A stretch of 64,000 nt of DNA from Sphagnum magellanicum (GCA_021904315.1 CM038911.1:24215390-24279389), one strand, 5' to 3'. Counted from the stretch's first letter, positions 11,969-23,075 are shown. Numbers and translations: made by a program. The notes: generated by a model from the letters alone, not told the origin.

Positions 11969-11976
11969 GAACTTTG

Positions 11977-12929
11977 CTGGTTTTCACAAACCGAGTATTG
12001 CTTGTTATTTTAAAAAATTAATAATTAATTTAAAAAAAAAGATAAAATAATTATTGATTTGATTTGATTTCTTAACGACAGCTCTGGCTTTTTGAAAAAA
12101 ATTAGGATCAAAGGACCTTTGGTTCAAGGTTTTTGAAAGATTTCTAAAATAAATTCCTGTTTTGGGTTTTGGAAAATTTTCAAAGAAGCTGATTGGTTTT
12201 ATGGAAGAACTAGTAAAAGAATCAAAGCTTTGGGGGTTAGGTTCTTTGACCAATTCTTTTGGTTTTTTGAGATCTATAGTTATGAATGAAAACCAATCCT
12301 TTGATTTTCCAAAAATTGCTGGTCATGGGTCCATAATACGTAGACCTTACCTGCTAGTTCTTTCTTTGAGAAAAAGAGAAGATAAAACAGTGTTTTGTTT
12401 TGGCAAATGTTTTTTTTTCAAAATGGCAAAAATTCAGGATTTTAAAGGTTTTTAGTCGCCAATTTAGAAAAAATATTTAATTTTTTAAGAATTTGCCAAA
12501 TTCTATCCTAAGTTCCAGATATAATAAAAAATATAGTTCAATTTCTTTTTCATTTACTTGTTTTTTTATTGTCATATTTGGCTGAATAGTCACTTCAGCT
12601 ATATCACAAAATTGAAAAGAAAAACACTCACTTAAAAGTTGAAAGAAGAGCCCAATAATAATTTTAAGTCTCCATACATCATTATCATCTGACTTGGCCT
12701 ACCATTAATTAGTACCTACCACCAAATACTAGCCCTTCCTTGAAGCTATCATCTTCCAAGACGAATTAAACCTGACAAGCAAATTTTGATATGGGTTTAG
12801 TGATGAAGGTGTCCTTCCTTTAAGCTCTAACTAAATTAGGCTAACTTAACATCATACCTCCAAGCAATGACAAAGAAGCAATGGACCCTCATAACTTCTT
12901 TCTCATTTATTGTACTAATTTTTTTACGG
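11977..12929. other. Spacer between hAT-1 and the dioxygenase region
   Basis: AT-rich, with T-runs and a 97-codon plus frame (12162-12455) rich in Phe and Lys that shows no motif. Nothing supportable. Confidence 0.5.
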
Positions 12930-13143
12930 CGGCTAAACTCTGAGACCCTGACTCGGGTAATGGGTCAGACCTTACCTGGTTCTCAGATTTTCTTTGTAAA
13001 ATAAATAACCGGTTCTCACATCCGGTTCTCACACGCATGAGAACCGGTAATTCAATTTTCATTCAAGGCATCACTCAGGAGAGGATCAGACTGGGATGTC
13101 CAGGTGATGCCTGGAGTTATTTGTGATACCCGCTCAACACTGG
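12930..13143. mobile_element. hAT-type right-end fragment related to hAT-2
   Basis: Contains several CCGGTTCTCAC / GAGAACCGG words and stops at CCGCTCAACACTG (13131-13143), nearly the same as the right terminus of the hAT at 17838-18856 (GAACCGCTCAACACTG). I could not find a matching left end or duplication, so it is probably a truncated relative. Confidence 0.5.
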
Positions 13144-13390
13144 TTTTGACCTGATCATTGCAGAGTGCAACAACTGTAAATTAGTCAGGGGTGAGAACCG
13201 TACGCTAGAAATGCACATGGTCATTTTAAAGTCCTGTAAGCTTCCAACCTGGCTGCATTACCAAGCACCGTTTTATCTGCTGGAAGATATCCGGTTATTT
13301 TGCAGCCTCACCGGACCACTGGATACAGCTCTCATGAGGGAGGTAGTTCTGTCATGCTGGGATGAAGAAGTTGAAATTGCACTGGTATAA
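13144..13390 (+). pseudogene. BED-like zinc-finger coding fragment
   Basis: An open stretch of 82 codons ending at TAA 13388-13390 reads AECNNCKLVRGENRTLEMHM then VILKSC, giving C-x2-C-x12-H-x6-C. This is close to the BED finger (C-x2-C-xn-H-x3-5-C/H) at the start of many hAT transposases and some host regulators. ATTGCAG just before the finger could be a splice acceptor. No catalytic part follows, so it looks like an orphan exon. Alternatives are a captured host exon or chance; the spaced Cys/His and higher GC favour real coding origin. Confidence 0.4.
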
Positions 13391-14480
13391 TCCTGCCTCC
13401 TGCAGCGATCTAGCTGTGTTTTGGGGCGGATCCTCGGTTAGTTTAATGTACCTAATAACTAGATTTGTGACTTTTGTTCATATCCTTTTGTCAGATTCAG
13501 CCCAGGAAGGAAGGAAGGAAGTTCAAGGAATGGTTCGTTAACCTATCCAGCCCTTCTTCCCTTGTGCAACTTGTCTGAAGGTAAGTACTATCTATAACTC
13601 TGACGTCTAGACAGATGGTCAGCAGAAGGGGGTTCTAGAACCTTGGGATTGGTTGTGAAGCAGTTGGTCTTTGTTGGGTTATGGATACTTAGGCTACAAA
13701 GGCTTAAATTGGTCTATAAGATCAAGGGTGGAATCGGCCGGCCAACGATATCTTGTCCGCTTTCCAGCTTCACTCTCATCTAGGAAATCTCTTTAACTTT
13801 AGGCCATCCTTCCTTCTCACTTGCATAATAAAGAGGACACCTAAGCCTATTACCCTGAGCACGCTACTCCCTCTACACCCTTTTATTCTACTCGAGTTTC
13901 ATTTCCACTTCTGACACGTTGTTCAAAATCTAGCTTACAACTTCTTCTTATTTGGGTCGCTTTCATTGTGCCAGCTGCAACTCGGCTTGAAAGTTGCCCT
14001 TCGATTTCCTTGCTCTCCCTTTCCCAAAGCGTTCGAGTGGGTACATATCTAATCTCCCCTACTACCATCAATGCTCCTGCAATATTTTACAGTTGTTTCT
14101 TATCGAGGCTGCAGAGTTGCAGCATCTGTTGCTGGGGAGTTATTGCGCCTGATTAAAACTGTATATTCACGAGTCTTGTGAAATTCTATGATCCGAGCCA
14201 AATACTTGCCGTTGGGAGGTTACTACTAGCTCTGTATTAGCTTCACTGGAGGGCTGTCGTATAACTCCCGTGCGGGGAAGACCGCAAGTTCTCTGGAAAA
14301 AATTCGTTTGTTTGATCGAAGTTTATTGATTTCTCAAAAGTTTCCACCAACCAGTGAGTCTAGTCTAGTACGTCCTGCTGCACTTCAAAAACATTCCGGG
14401 TAGGTCAGCACTGCTCACGGTCTGATCCTTGACCAGTGTTTTGAAAGGTGTATTCGAATTGCTGGATCGCTGGAAACTAG
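13391..14480 (+). promoter_or_regulatory. Upstream region of the dioxygenase gene
   Basis: GC rises to near that of the gene. It holds a (GGAA)n run near 13507-13526, several pyrimidine-rich patches and 62-codon frames on both strands without motifs. I see no clear TATA box at a fitting distance, so the transcription start cannot be placed. Promoter and 5' UTR are expected here by position only. Confidence 0.35.
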
Positions 14481-16150
14481 ATGGCCGCACACCAGACGAT
14501 ATTGTCATCACCCATGCATGTTAGTAGTGCGCCAGCAGCTATGGCTGCGACCCTAAATTATGATGCCAACTCCACGCTCAGGAACGCGGGGCTGCTGTCG
14601 CCAGTTCCGCACTCTGAGTCGAAGCAATTACCAGCCATGTTCATCGAGGCCGACAAAACCCAGCGCTCGAGTGAGGACTCCTGGGAGGCATCTGAGCATG
14701 CCGAGCTGGAGGTGCCCGTGCTAGATCTGGAGGTGCTGAATTCCGGGCCGGACAAGCTCGGCCAACGGCAGGAACTTGTGAAGGCGATGGCAAAAGCGTG
14801 CCAGAAGTGGGGCTTTTTCCAGGTTCTTAACCACGGGGTCGATCAGGCGTTGATCGACAGGTGCGAGGTGGAGGCACACCGGATGTTCGCGCTCCCGCTC
14901 GAAGTGAAGGAGCGAGTCCATCGCCCCCCTGGCACATCGTTCGGGTACGGCGCCAACACCTGGGTGAACCAGAAGGTCCTGCATTGGGCGGAGAGCTTCC
15001 ACATGCAGCTGCATCCAACCTCCAACATACACGAGATGGCTGCAAAGCTCTTCGCCGAGGGTGACCCCAACCAATTCAGGTACAGGTTGTTCGTGAAGGT
15101 GCCACTCTGCTGGAGAGGGTTGGGATATGCGCAGAGTAGCCAATTAAGTAGTAATCCATACTTTTTTTTCTTTAAGTGCCATCTCAGATTGCGAGTTCAT
15201 TTTATTTGGGCCGGGTGTTTGCGCAGCTCAGCGGTAGAGTCGTACATGACAGCTGTGGAGGGCCTGGCCCGCCGATTACTCGAGCTTCTCACCGAGGGGC
15301 TGGGGCTCGAGCCACGCCACTTTAGCCAGTACCTCGAGAAGGAAAGGATGATCTCCATGCGCTTCAATTTCTACCCTCCTTGCCCGGAGCCTTCTCTTGC
15401 AATTGGTCTGCGAGCTCACACCGATCCCCATCTCCTGACAATCCTCCACCAGGACAGCATTGCCGGCCTACAGGTGCAGATTCATGACAAATGGGTCACT
15501 GTGAAACCCCGGCCTGACTGCTTCGTCGTTAACATAGGTGACCTCTTCCAGGTACTCATCCACTTGTCCTCTCTCTCTTCCTCACTTCACGTAAACCAAC
15601 ACGATTTGAAGCATTATTCCGCGTCCATACCGCAATTTAGTTCCAGGACTGAACTAAGTGTCGATGGCCTACCACTGTTGATAGTCATTGTCAATCTTGC
15701 TGGCAGCAAGACCACCTTCCCGCTGGTACCACCAGCTCATGTAGGTGCTTGAAACTGTTCATTTCTGGTCTCAGATGATCTCCCGATATTGTACACAACT
15801 TCGCCACAGTACTGCAACCAATTGATGCTTACATTTGATATATTTGATATTACCTAATTAATTGCTGCCTGCACAAAATTTCTCTTCTGAAGGTACTGAG
15901 CAACACCATGTACAAGAGCGTGCTGCACCGCGCATTCGTGAACAGCAGTTCCCAGCGTCTGTCCCTGGCGTGCTTCCTCAACCCGCCGCTGAACGCAACC
16001 GTGGCCACACCCCCCGAGCTCATCACGCCAGAGTGGCCACAGATTTATCGCCCCTTCACGTGGCTAGAGTACCTGAAAAACGCCTACTTGTACCATCCCA
16101 TCACTGGTGCAGACAGACACGAGCGCTTCTTCTTGAGTGCTAATTCATGA
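14481..16150 (+). CDS. 2-oxoglutarate/Fe(II)-dependent dioxygenase, gibberellin-oxidase-like
   Basis: Three exons, 14481-15079, 15227-15551 and 15893-16150, with GT-AG introns; 1,182 coding bases give 393 residues. Residues about 75-190 are the DIOX_N domain (KWGFFQVLNHGVDQ at 109-122). The jelly-roll 2OG domain follows: NFYPPCPEP at 247-255, iron ligands H264 and D266 (HTDPHLLTILHQD) and H320 (YKSVLHRAFVN), and the 2OG-binding R330-x-S332. All active-site residues are present. Such enzymes couple oxidation of 2OG to succinate and CO2 with hydroxylation or desaturation of a small molecule, usually in the cytosol. The NFYPPCP, LTILHQD and IYRPFTW motifs resemble the GA20ox/GA2ox/GA3ox group, but substrate cannot be read from sequence. 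The 74-residue N-terminal leader, Ser/Ala-rich and poor in acidic residues up to about residue 44, is longer than usual; in-frame ATGs at codons 12 and 21 are alternative starts. Confidence 0.93.
15080..15226 (+). other. Intron 1 of the dioxygenase gene
   Basis: 147 bases, GTACAG...GCGCAG, phase 2. Joining TTC AG to C TCA gives Phe-Ser-Ser and keeps frame into AVESYM. The intron also happens to be open in the upstream frame, which extends the unspliced reading. Confidence 0.8.
15552..15892 (+). other. Intron 2 of the dioxygenase gene
   Basis: 341 bases, GTACTC...CTGAAG, phase 0. It separates the HTD motif exon from the distal-His exon; splicing gives GDLFQ-VLSNTMYKS. An intron before VLSN is common in plant 2OG dioxygenases. 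Confidence 0.88.
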
Positions 16151-16337
16151 TCATCATGAGTCTCCAACAAATGCTAGCTTTTACTCTAAACACAACCGGT
16201 GATGCACTATGTGGTGCGCACCGGTCTTCGACTTCCGTCAACAGACACCGCAGGATCATCGAATCATCTTGCCTGCAGGTCTAAGCTCCATCATCTTCAA
16301 GTCAAAGAAAGAGTTTGGCAGATTAAGTGGTGTTGTT

Positions 16338-16402
16338 TGGGGGGAGGGCAGGATCGGGCGGGAGGGGAGGGCAGGGAAGGGGAGGGGTGGCTTTTTTGGG
16401 GG
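16338..16402 (+). other. G-rich tract with quadruplex potential
   Basis: At least eight runs of three or more G on the plus strand in about 60 bases, separated by one to five bases, as in GGGCGGGAGGGGAGGGCAGG. It lies about 190 bases past the dioxygenase stop codon, so it could be in the 3' UTR as RNA or just beyond it as DNA. Confidence 0.75.
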
Positions 16403-16526
16403 AGAGAGATTTTGAAGGCAACTATAATCACACAAACTAGCAGATGTCCCCACAATTCATGCCCCTGCCATTAGACTAGGCCAAAATAGGTGATCGCCTG
16501 GACGGCGTTGCATTTATGGCATGAGT

Positions 16527-16549
16527 AGACAGACAGACAGACAGACAGG
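16527..16549. repeat. (AGAC)n microsatellite
   Basis: About five and a half AGAC units in a row. Confidence 0.95.
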
Positions 16550-17142
16550 AGGTGCATTCATCCACATGAGTTTAACAACGATTTTGATCATCTGTCTACA
16601 CAAACTCTATGCTGAAGAGAACGAAGATATTCATCATGCAGCAGATGAATCAGCCATTAAGGCATGGTAGTACACTAGCTGGAGTGAAACATTGGAGCCA
16701 CACACATGGATGATATATTCTGATACCTCCTCGTCGTCGGCCTCAACTTTGTTTTAGGTTGAGCAACGGCTTAGTGTTCTGGGGTTACCATTAATGTTTC
16801 CTGACTAGAAATTGCTTGATCTATCAACTTTCATCTCTCAACTACTTGGGTTTTCTCTGTTGGTCCCACTAAATAATTGTGCAGAATGATTTTGCACTCT
16901 CTTTTCTTTGTGGGGTGCACGCACCAGGATGGATTCCCTTGTGGAGAAAGGCTCTTTTTCACATCAACAGTCAGAGTCAACCATCACCCATCAGCACACC
17001 ATGTAAGATGGATGGTATGTGGACAGGAACACTTTCTCATTATACTCCCACCCCAGACTAACCACAGTGGTTAGCTATGCTCTAACCATACACATGCATC
17101 TACCCACCAAGTACCTTACCTATCTACATAGTACTCACATGC

Positions 17143-17236
17143 ATTCCCCTTTCCCTAAGTAAGCACTCATAGCATAGTGCTTATACTAGTGCTTACTGAT
17201 AGTTCCCTAGGTAGGGGAAAGGGAAAGGTTTACAGG
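17143..17236. repeat. Imperfect fold-back
   Basis: CCCCTTTCCCT and AAGTAAGCACT on the left pair with AGTGCTTACT and AGGGGAAAGGG on the right, with extra bases on the right arm. It could be a small MITE remnant; no TSD seen. Confidence 0.5.
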
Positions 17237-17837
17237 TTGGGTTACCAAGGTAAAAACTTGGTACCTAACTTGTGGTTCGTTGATAACTGAGTCATTTGAT
17301 GGGTTTAATGGACACTAGGTCACATAATACCATGGGAACTAGTTCAAACTTTTGTATACAAAACTGGGGTGATAGTTGTGTCAACTTATTGCAAATGTCA
17401 CATGACTTGTCTCCAAACTGTTGAATGGATCACAACACATCACATAACCATGTAATTATCTAAGAATTCAACCCCAAAGGAAAACATTTGTGATCAACAA
17501 ACACAATTGTAAGTCATTCATTAAATCCTGACAACCTTGGGGCACCGATCATTCCCAAATGCAGGGTTTGAAAAACATATCACCCCAACGGTTGAACATA
17601 TTGGGTGGTGCTCCAAGTTTCAAACTACTTTTAATGGCTATGTCATGGCTCTTCCAAGTTCCAATCTCCCCAAAATCGCCCAAAGAAATCACGTCCTTTA
17701 AATATGTGTGCCTAGTTAGTTGTAGATGAGGACTGCTTAATAAGTGTTTCAAGACAAGTTTTTTCTGCCTGCCATATAGTCAAAATTTCCATATCTTTTC
17801 CAAGAGTCATATCTGACAATTTTATGTATGTGACGAC

Positions 17838-18856
17838 CAGTGCTGGGTGGTTCTCACTTTTTCAGTGAGAACCTTTAAGGTTTTCAATCCGGTTCTCACC
17901 ATGAGAATTGAAAGTTTTCACATAAAGCGATCACCTTTTTGAGAATCTATCGATCAGTTCTCTCTAAAGTGAATTGAATTTTTTGAAAACCTCAAAGGGT
18001 ATCAGTTGAATCTTTTCTGATAACCTTTAAAGATATTAAAACATATGGGCACCGGTTTTCAGGGTGTTTAGTAGAGTTTTCCGTAAATTCAGGAAAACAA
18101 GGCACCAGTACCCTCAGTCTGGTCCAAAACCGGGTGAGATTAAAAAAAAACCTTTAACGGGGGATCAAACTCAGAAATGCACCACTTTTTGTTCCAAACT
18201 GAGTTTCATCCGGTTTTGACCCGTCTTTCCTTTTCCCTGAGCGCCTCCACTGTTGCCAAATATATTTTCCCTGCTCGTACATGTACAACTACTATAATTA
18301 TCTCGAACCTTGTGCATTTAATTATGAGTTTCAGCATTTCATACCCAGATTTAATAAAACTTCCTTATTTTGCGGACCTCAGTAAAAGAGAGGATAGGGG
18401 GTGAAAAGAGGCCCCAAGAGAGGGTGAAGACAGGATGACTTTAAGGAAAACTCTAGGTTTAGTTAGGTTTAGGTTTTAGTTTGGGCGGCGCTAGCTTCCT
18501 CAACGCCTCCTTTAGCCGGAGCTTCACGAAGAAGGTTCGGGCTCTTCTACAAAGGGGTCAATCTTAATTTATTTAATTACAATTTCAAAATTAATTAAAT
18601 AATTAAAAAAATATTCTGAATTTTTTTAATTTTGAAAACCGGATTCTGAGAACCGTCTCTGAAAATTGAGGGTTGTAATTTTTATGAGAACTGGCAAGAC
18701 TGAAAATCGATGGAATTTTTTTCCAAAAACCTGAAACCCTTAAAGGTTATCTAAATCTTTTCTTTTTTTTAATAGCAAGGACCTTAAAGGTTCTTTAAAA
18801 TGACTGTGAGAACCGGAACTGGTGATTTTCAAAAAAATGAGAACCGCTCAACACTG
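17838..18856. mobile_element. Non-autonomous hAT element (hAT-2)
   Basis: Left end CAGTGCTGGGTGGTTCTCAC; right end read inward CAGTGTTGAGCGGTTCTCAT, 16 of 20 bases matching. The flanks are GTGACGAC (17830-17837) and GTGACAAC (18857-18864), an 8-bp duplication with one mismatch. A hairpin, GGTTCTCAC with GTGAGAACC, follows the left end, and GAACCGG / CCGGTT words recur inside. At 1,019 bp with no transposase it is non-autonomous. Its ends differ from hAT-1, so the two belong to different families. Confidence 0.9.
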
Positions 18857-18864
18857 GTGACAAC

Positions 18865-20882
18865 CAAGAAAAGTTCATCTACACAAATAAGCAATGGATG
18901 AATAGTGTATGCCATATTGGTTGATGGGCACCAATGCATGAGCCATGGATGATGACCATAGGCTGTAAGGGACCTATCTACTTATATAAGGGACATGTCA
19001 AGGGAACATCGATTACTAACTATTTTGTAACAACAATTGGAATGGAAGGGACACATTTCCTGATAATCAAACATGGGTACCAAGCTCTATCATGGGGTTA
19101 AGGCATTTTGTGGCTTGAGTAAAAGTTGGTTTAGAGCAACTCCATCCATGCTCAGTATGTGGCCCTGCAGCACTATTTCTCACATCCAAGACTAGTTATT
19201 CATTTTTCCCAACCTTGCCCATGAAATGGAAACTAGGACTGCAAAAGGCCATAGACTAAGTTAATAGCAACCCATCTGGACCAATCAAACCATTTGGCCA
19301 ATCACCAACAGGTGTTAGGTTTTGTTCTGGCCTTTGCCAGCCTAATTTGGGCCAAAACCATTTTGCTGAACCAAACCTGAATGTTTTGACTTTTCTTCAT
19401 CCAAAATTTGTCGTCCAATTTAGTTATCTGTAAAGTATTGTGAACACAGGACGAAAACCCTGGGTTTGGGTGAAATTGGCAACAGAAGACAAAAGTCACA
19501 ATGAGACTGTGCCAAAGGAAAATAATGCAGGATGAAATACATTTTTGCTCCTAAACCCAAGATGAAACTAGTTGCATCTATCCTGAGTTTTGCACGATGC
19601 GAAAACTTGTCATGCATAGACCTGGCCAGTGTGTGTAAGAGCATTTCTTTTTGTAAGGTTCCCAAGTTGTTTTGTAGGGTTCATGCAAGCTTGTCTGAAG
19701 AAACATCACAAGCTAAGGAGGTAGGAAGCTTTTTTGTAGAGTTTGTGTGTATTAGAAGCTAAGGGAGGCAAAGAAGTAGAAGTTCAAAGAGGTAGAAGTT
19801 CAAGGAGGGAGAAGCTTAGGTTTAGGTCAAGATCATTGCAAAGGCTACAAAAAGGAATGTCACAAGCAAAAGCTCATGAAGGGAGATGCTTAAGTGGTTT
19901 AGGTTAGGAACCACCATAAGAGAGCTTGGAGAGGAGTGTCATAGCCTTCGCATTCAAAGAGGAAACTCTGACCACGCACGCTTCACATTTGGAAAAGGAA
20001 TCACTACAACTATTAAAGTGTCATGAAAGGAGTCTCAGACTTTTGGAAGTTGCATTTGGCGAGGAGACAAGGGCTTGCTATAGGATTTGCACCATCGCTT
20101 ATAGGCAAGGTTTTTAAATAGGCAAGTGTTTAGAAAATTTAAAGTGGTTTTTTCAAAACACCATGACAATGTGTGGGCATGCGGACATTTTTTGGGACTC
20201 TCAATGCCATGACTTCACTTTGTGGGAGTCCTTTTTATTTTTGGTGTGGTCATTCTCCATTTTTTGTCTCAAGGTGTGTGAGCTAGTGAAACTAATAGTT
20301 GGTCATTTATTAACACAATCCTCTAAACAATTTGAAGTAGGTCCTCCAAGCCCAAAATCCCACACTTTTTGATAATCTAAGTTTTCAATTCTCAAATTGT
20401 AACCTCCAAACTAAAATGAGTTTGGCATCTAGGGTTCTTTTACCACCTCTCCCAAATTCAATGGTGATTGATTACATTTTTCCCCTCTTGCCATTAACCA
20501 ATCCCTCCATGTTTTGGTGCCTTCGTCAAGTAAATAAGGGTTGATTTACTATTATGGGGATAACAACCCAATGGAATGCACTTGAAATTGTCAAAATTAA
20601 GAATCCTAATTATTAGGAAATGATATCATAGAATCAATTTCATAAATCTTCTCTTAAAGACTGCATAGAATTTGAAATGTAATGTTTCGACAAATTATCG
20701 GACATCTTTAATGATGACTTTTTCTTGGTTAATGTTAGTGAGGTTTTAGAAAATGAATAGTATAAGTTCTTGAAAGTTTCAGGTCTTGATAAATTTTGGG
20801 ACATGAAAGATTATCAACATCTAATGGATTTCTAGATGCCTTAGAAATACATGTATATAAATAAAAAGGACTATTTAATTCC
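18865..20882. other. Spacer, no gene recognised
   Basis: Mixed AT-rich sequence. Frames of 63-81 codons on both strands (for example minus 19420-19665 and plus 19532-19762, antisense to each other) show no motif. A GAGG/AAG-rich purine stretch at about 19740-19830 may be a decayed coding remnant. Confidence 0.4.
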
Positions 20883-21780
20883 CCCATCCTCTTCATGGTT
20901 TTGCGTTTTTAGTTTTGGTGAGTTCATAATTTGTCACGATGGTTTCAATTTTGTATGAATTTTAAACCATCTTCTTCTTGCTTTTGGCTTTCAATTTTGA
21001 TTAATGCATTAAAGTTTAAGCTTTAAAAACAATGGCCCCATCCTTCCATTTGTCTAAATGATTTCAACTTTGAACCATCCTCTTCTTGTTTTTGGTTTTT
21101 AGTTTTAATCCTAGTACATTAAAGTTTAAGAATGATCTGGATCCTATTGAGATGGCCCCATTTTCTTCATGGTTTTGGGCTTTAGTTTTGGTGAATTCAT
21201 TTGTTAATTAAATGTTCAATTATGTTGGGATTATGATCCATCCTCCTCTTACTCTTGGTTGTTAGTTTTAATTAGTACATTAAAGTTCAAGCTTTTGATC
21301 TTGTTGGGACAACCTTATCTTCTTCATGGTTTTGGGTTTCAGTTTTGGTGAATCCATTTTTCTGAATGATTTCAATTATGTACAAGTTCTCATCCATACT
21401 CTTTTTGGTTTCAGCTTTCAATTTTGATTTATACATTAAAATTGATGATTTGGATTTTGTTTGAATATCCCATCCTCGTAGTTTCAAGTTTTGAGTTTGG
21501 TGAATTCATTTGTCACGATGATTTAAATCCTGTTGGAATTCTAATTTATCATCCTTTTGTTTTTGGCTTTTAGTTATAATTAATACATTAAAGTGAACAT
21601 GAATGATTTGAATCATGTTTGGACAACCCCATCCTCTTCATAGTTTTGGGTTTCAATTATTGTGAATACATTTGTCATGATTCCCTAGATTTTGGTCATC
21701 CCATCTAAACCCCTACCAAGCCATTACATGAAGTTCCAAAGTTTAGATCTAGATTTTATAAAAAATATAATCCAAACCTC
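20883..21780. repeat. Tandem array, period about 156 bp
   Basis: Units begin with CCCATCCTCTTCATGGTTTTG-like sequence near 20883, 21036, 21156, 21312, 21469 and 21625. Spacings are 153, 120, 156, 157 and 156 bases, so one unit is shortened. Each also carries GGTGAATTCATTTGTC and TACATTAAAGTT words. Copies differ by roughly a fifth to a quarter by eye. Traces fade out to about 22110. Confidence 0.85.
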
Positions 21781-22199
21781 CTCTAGTTTTTGGGTTTGAG
21801 TTTTGATGATTCAATTCATGCACATTTTGAGATTGTGGTCATACCATTTAAACTTTAAATTAAATTTTATCATTTAATAGCAAATGATAGATGTGCATTA
21901 TGTTTAACATCTAATCCAAAGTTGCTACTGAATTTAGGGTTAGTTTTTATGAATACATCTTGATTCCTTGGATTTTGGTCATCTTAGTTAAACCCTTTCC
22001 AAAACCCACATTTGATTCTAGAGTTCAAGTTTAAATTATCAAATTTTGTTTGAAATATGATCTAAACTTATTCCTTCTTTTGATTTTTAATTTTGATGAT
22101 TAAATTCATTTACATTTTAACTTGTTGAACCTAAGTTAATCAATTTTTCTAATTATCTTTATGTTGTTACAAAATTTGGAATAGTGTAGAAACAAAAAG

Positions 22200-23070
22200 A
22201 AAGCCCCAAAAAAACTCAAGCAAATATTAGTATGGTAGATTTGAAAGTAGATTTGTGGGGATGTTTATTGGTGAAATCTGGGAATGGATGGGATTGATTA
22301 TGTTGGGGTGGAAGGGTCTCAACATGGAGAAAACTTCAACACTCATGTGGCAAAGGCACCATGACAAGAAAAAGGGGCTGAAAAATTGTGGAATTTGTTC
22401 AATTGAACACCATGTGTGTTGTTTATAATCATCACTTTATTATCTATAGCAAAGATAAAACCAAGGTGACACAATTGGTTCCTTTCATAGTGTGGAAGGC
22501 TATGTATGTAGCATACAAATTTGATTATCCAAATTCAAAATTTTAAAAGGAGGCTTTGGAAAAAAGGTTGTAGGAAACCTTACAAGGATTGAAAATAAGG
22601 ACATCAAATGAAGAAATGTTAACATAGCTAAAATCAAGGGATGGCCATGCCACATGTAATGTTTTGAAACGGCAACAATCCCTAATTGATGGTCCCAATC
22701 CATATGCATCTACCCCATCTAATCCCCTATCTACACCTACATCTAGTACTCCTCCTTCTTTCTATGCAAATTTAAAGGTTCCATCACATGGGCCTATTGT
22801 AGCATTAGGTCTACCATCCACATCCACTCCATCTAAAAAGGCTAAGAATAATGTAAATTGTTTGCAAAACCAAGCATAAAGATTTGAACAAATGGCATTT
22901 CCTATGGAAGTGGATTCAAAATAATGCCTAGCTTTGTTGCATGCCCAAATGCATATTAGTGTCAGTATGGCAAATAAAATTAAAATCAATGATTTGAAAA
23001 CAACTAAGGATTTAGGGAAATTTCAAATGAAGAGGAGTTCAAAGCAAAGGTTAAAGAGATTTTAAACCTA
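22200..23070 (+). pseudogene. Decayed coding region, possible second gene of the Harbinger element
   Basis: A plus-strand frame, interrupted by several stops, runs from about 22440 to 22920. Its clearest part (22664-22879) is Pro/Ser/Thr-rich (ASTPSNPLSTPTSSTPPSF) and ends Lys-rich. It sits tail-to-tail with the Harbinger transposase on the minus strand. PIF/Harbinger elements normally carry a second, Myb-like gene; position fits, but I see no Myb helix with conserved Trp, so this is inference only. Confidence 0.3.
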
Positions 23071-23075
23071 TAGAA

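Larger units (their letters stand above)
16151..17829. other. Downstream region of the dioxygenase gene
   Basis: 3' UTR and spacer; no second gene. It contains a G-rich run, an AGAC microsatellite and a fold-back, listed separately. Frames here (91 codons at 16199, 65 at 16877) have no motif. I cannot identify a polyadenylation signal with confidence. Confidence 0.5.

Noticed and set aside
14558-15143. Several minus-strand frames of 65-140 codons over exon 1
   Set aside because: Antisense shadows of the GC-rich dioxygenase exon; no motifs.
15213-15250. tRNA-like 5' half (GCGCAGCTCAGCGGTAGAG) at the start of dioxygenase exon 2
   Set aside because: It resembles a tRNA A-box, but no B-box (GGTTCGA-type) or cloverleaf arms follow within tRNA distance, and the sequence is explained by a splice acceptor and coding exon.
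14481-15752. A single uninterrupted 423-codon dioxygenase frame
   Set aside because: The frame reads through intron 1 and into intron 2; the inserted residues do not fit the family, while GT-AG splicing restores all motifs through the distal His.
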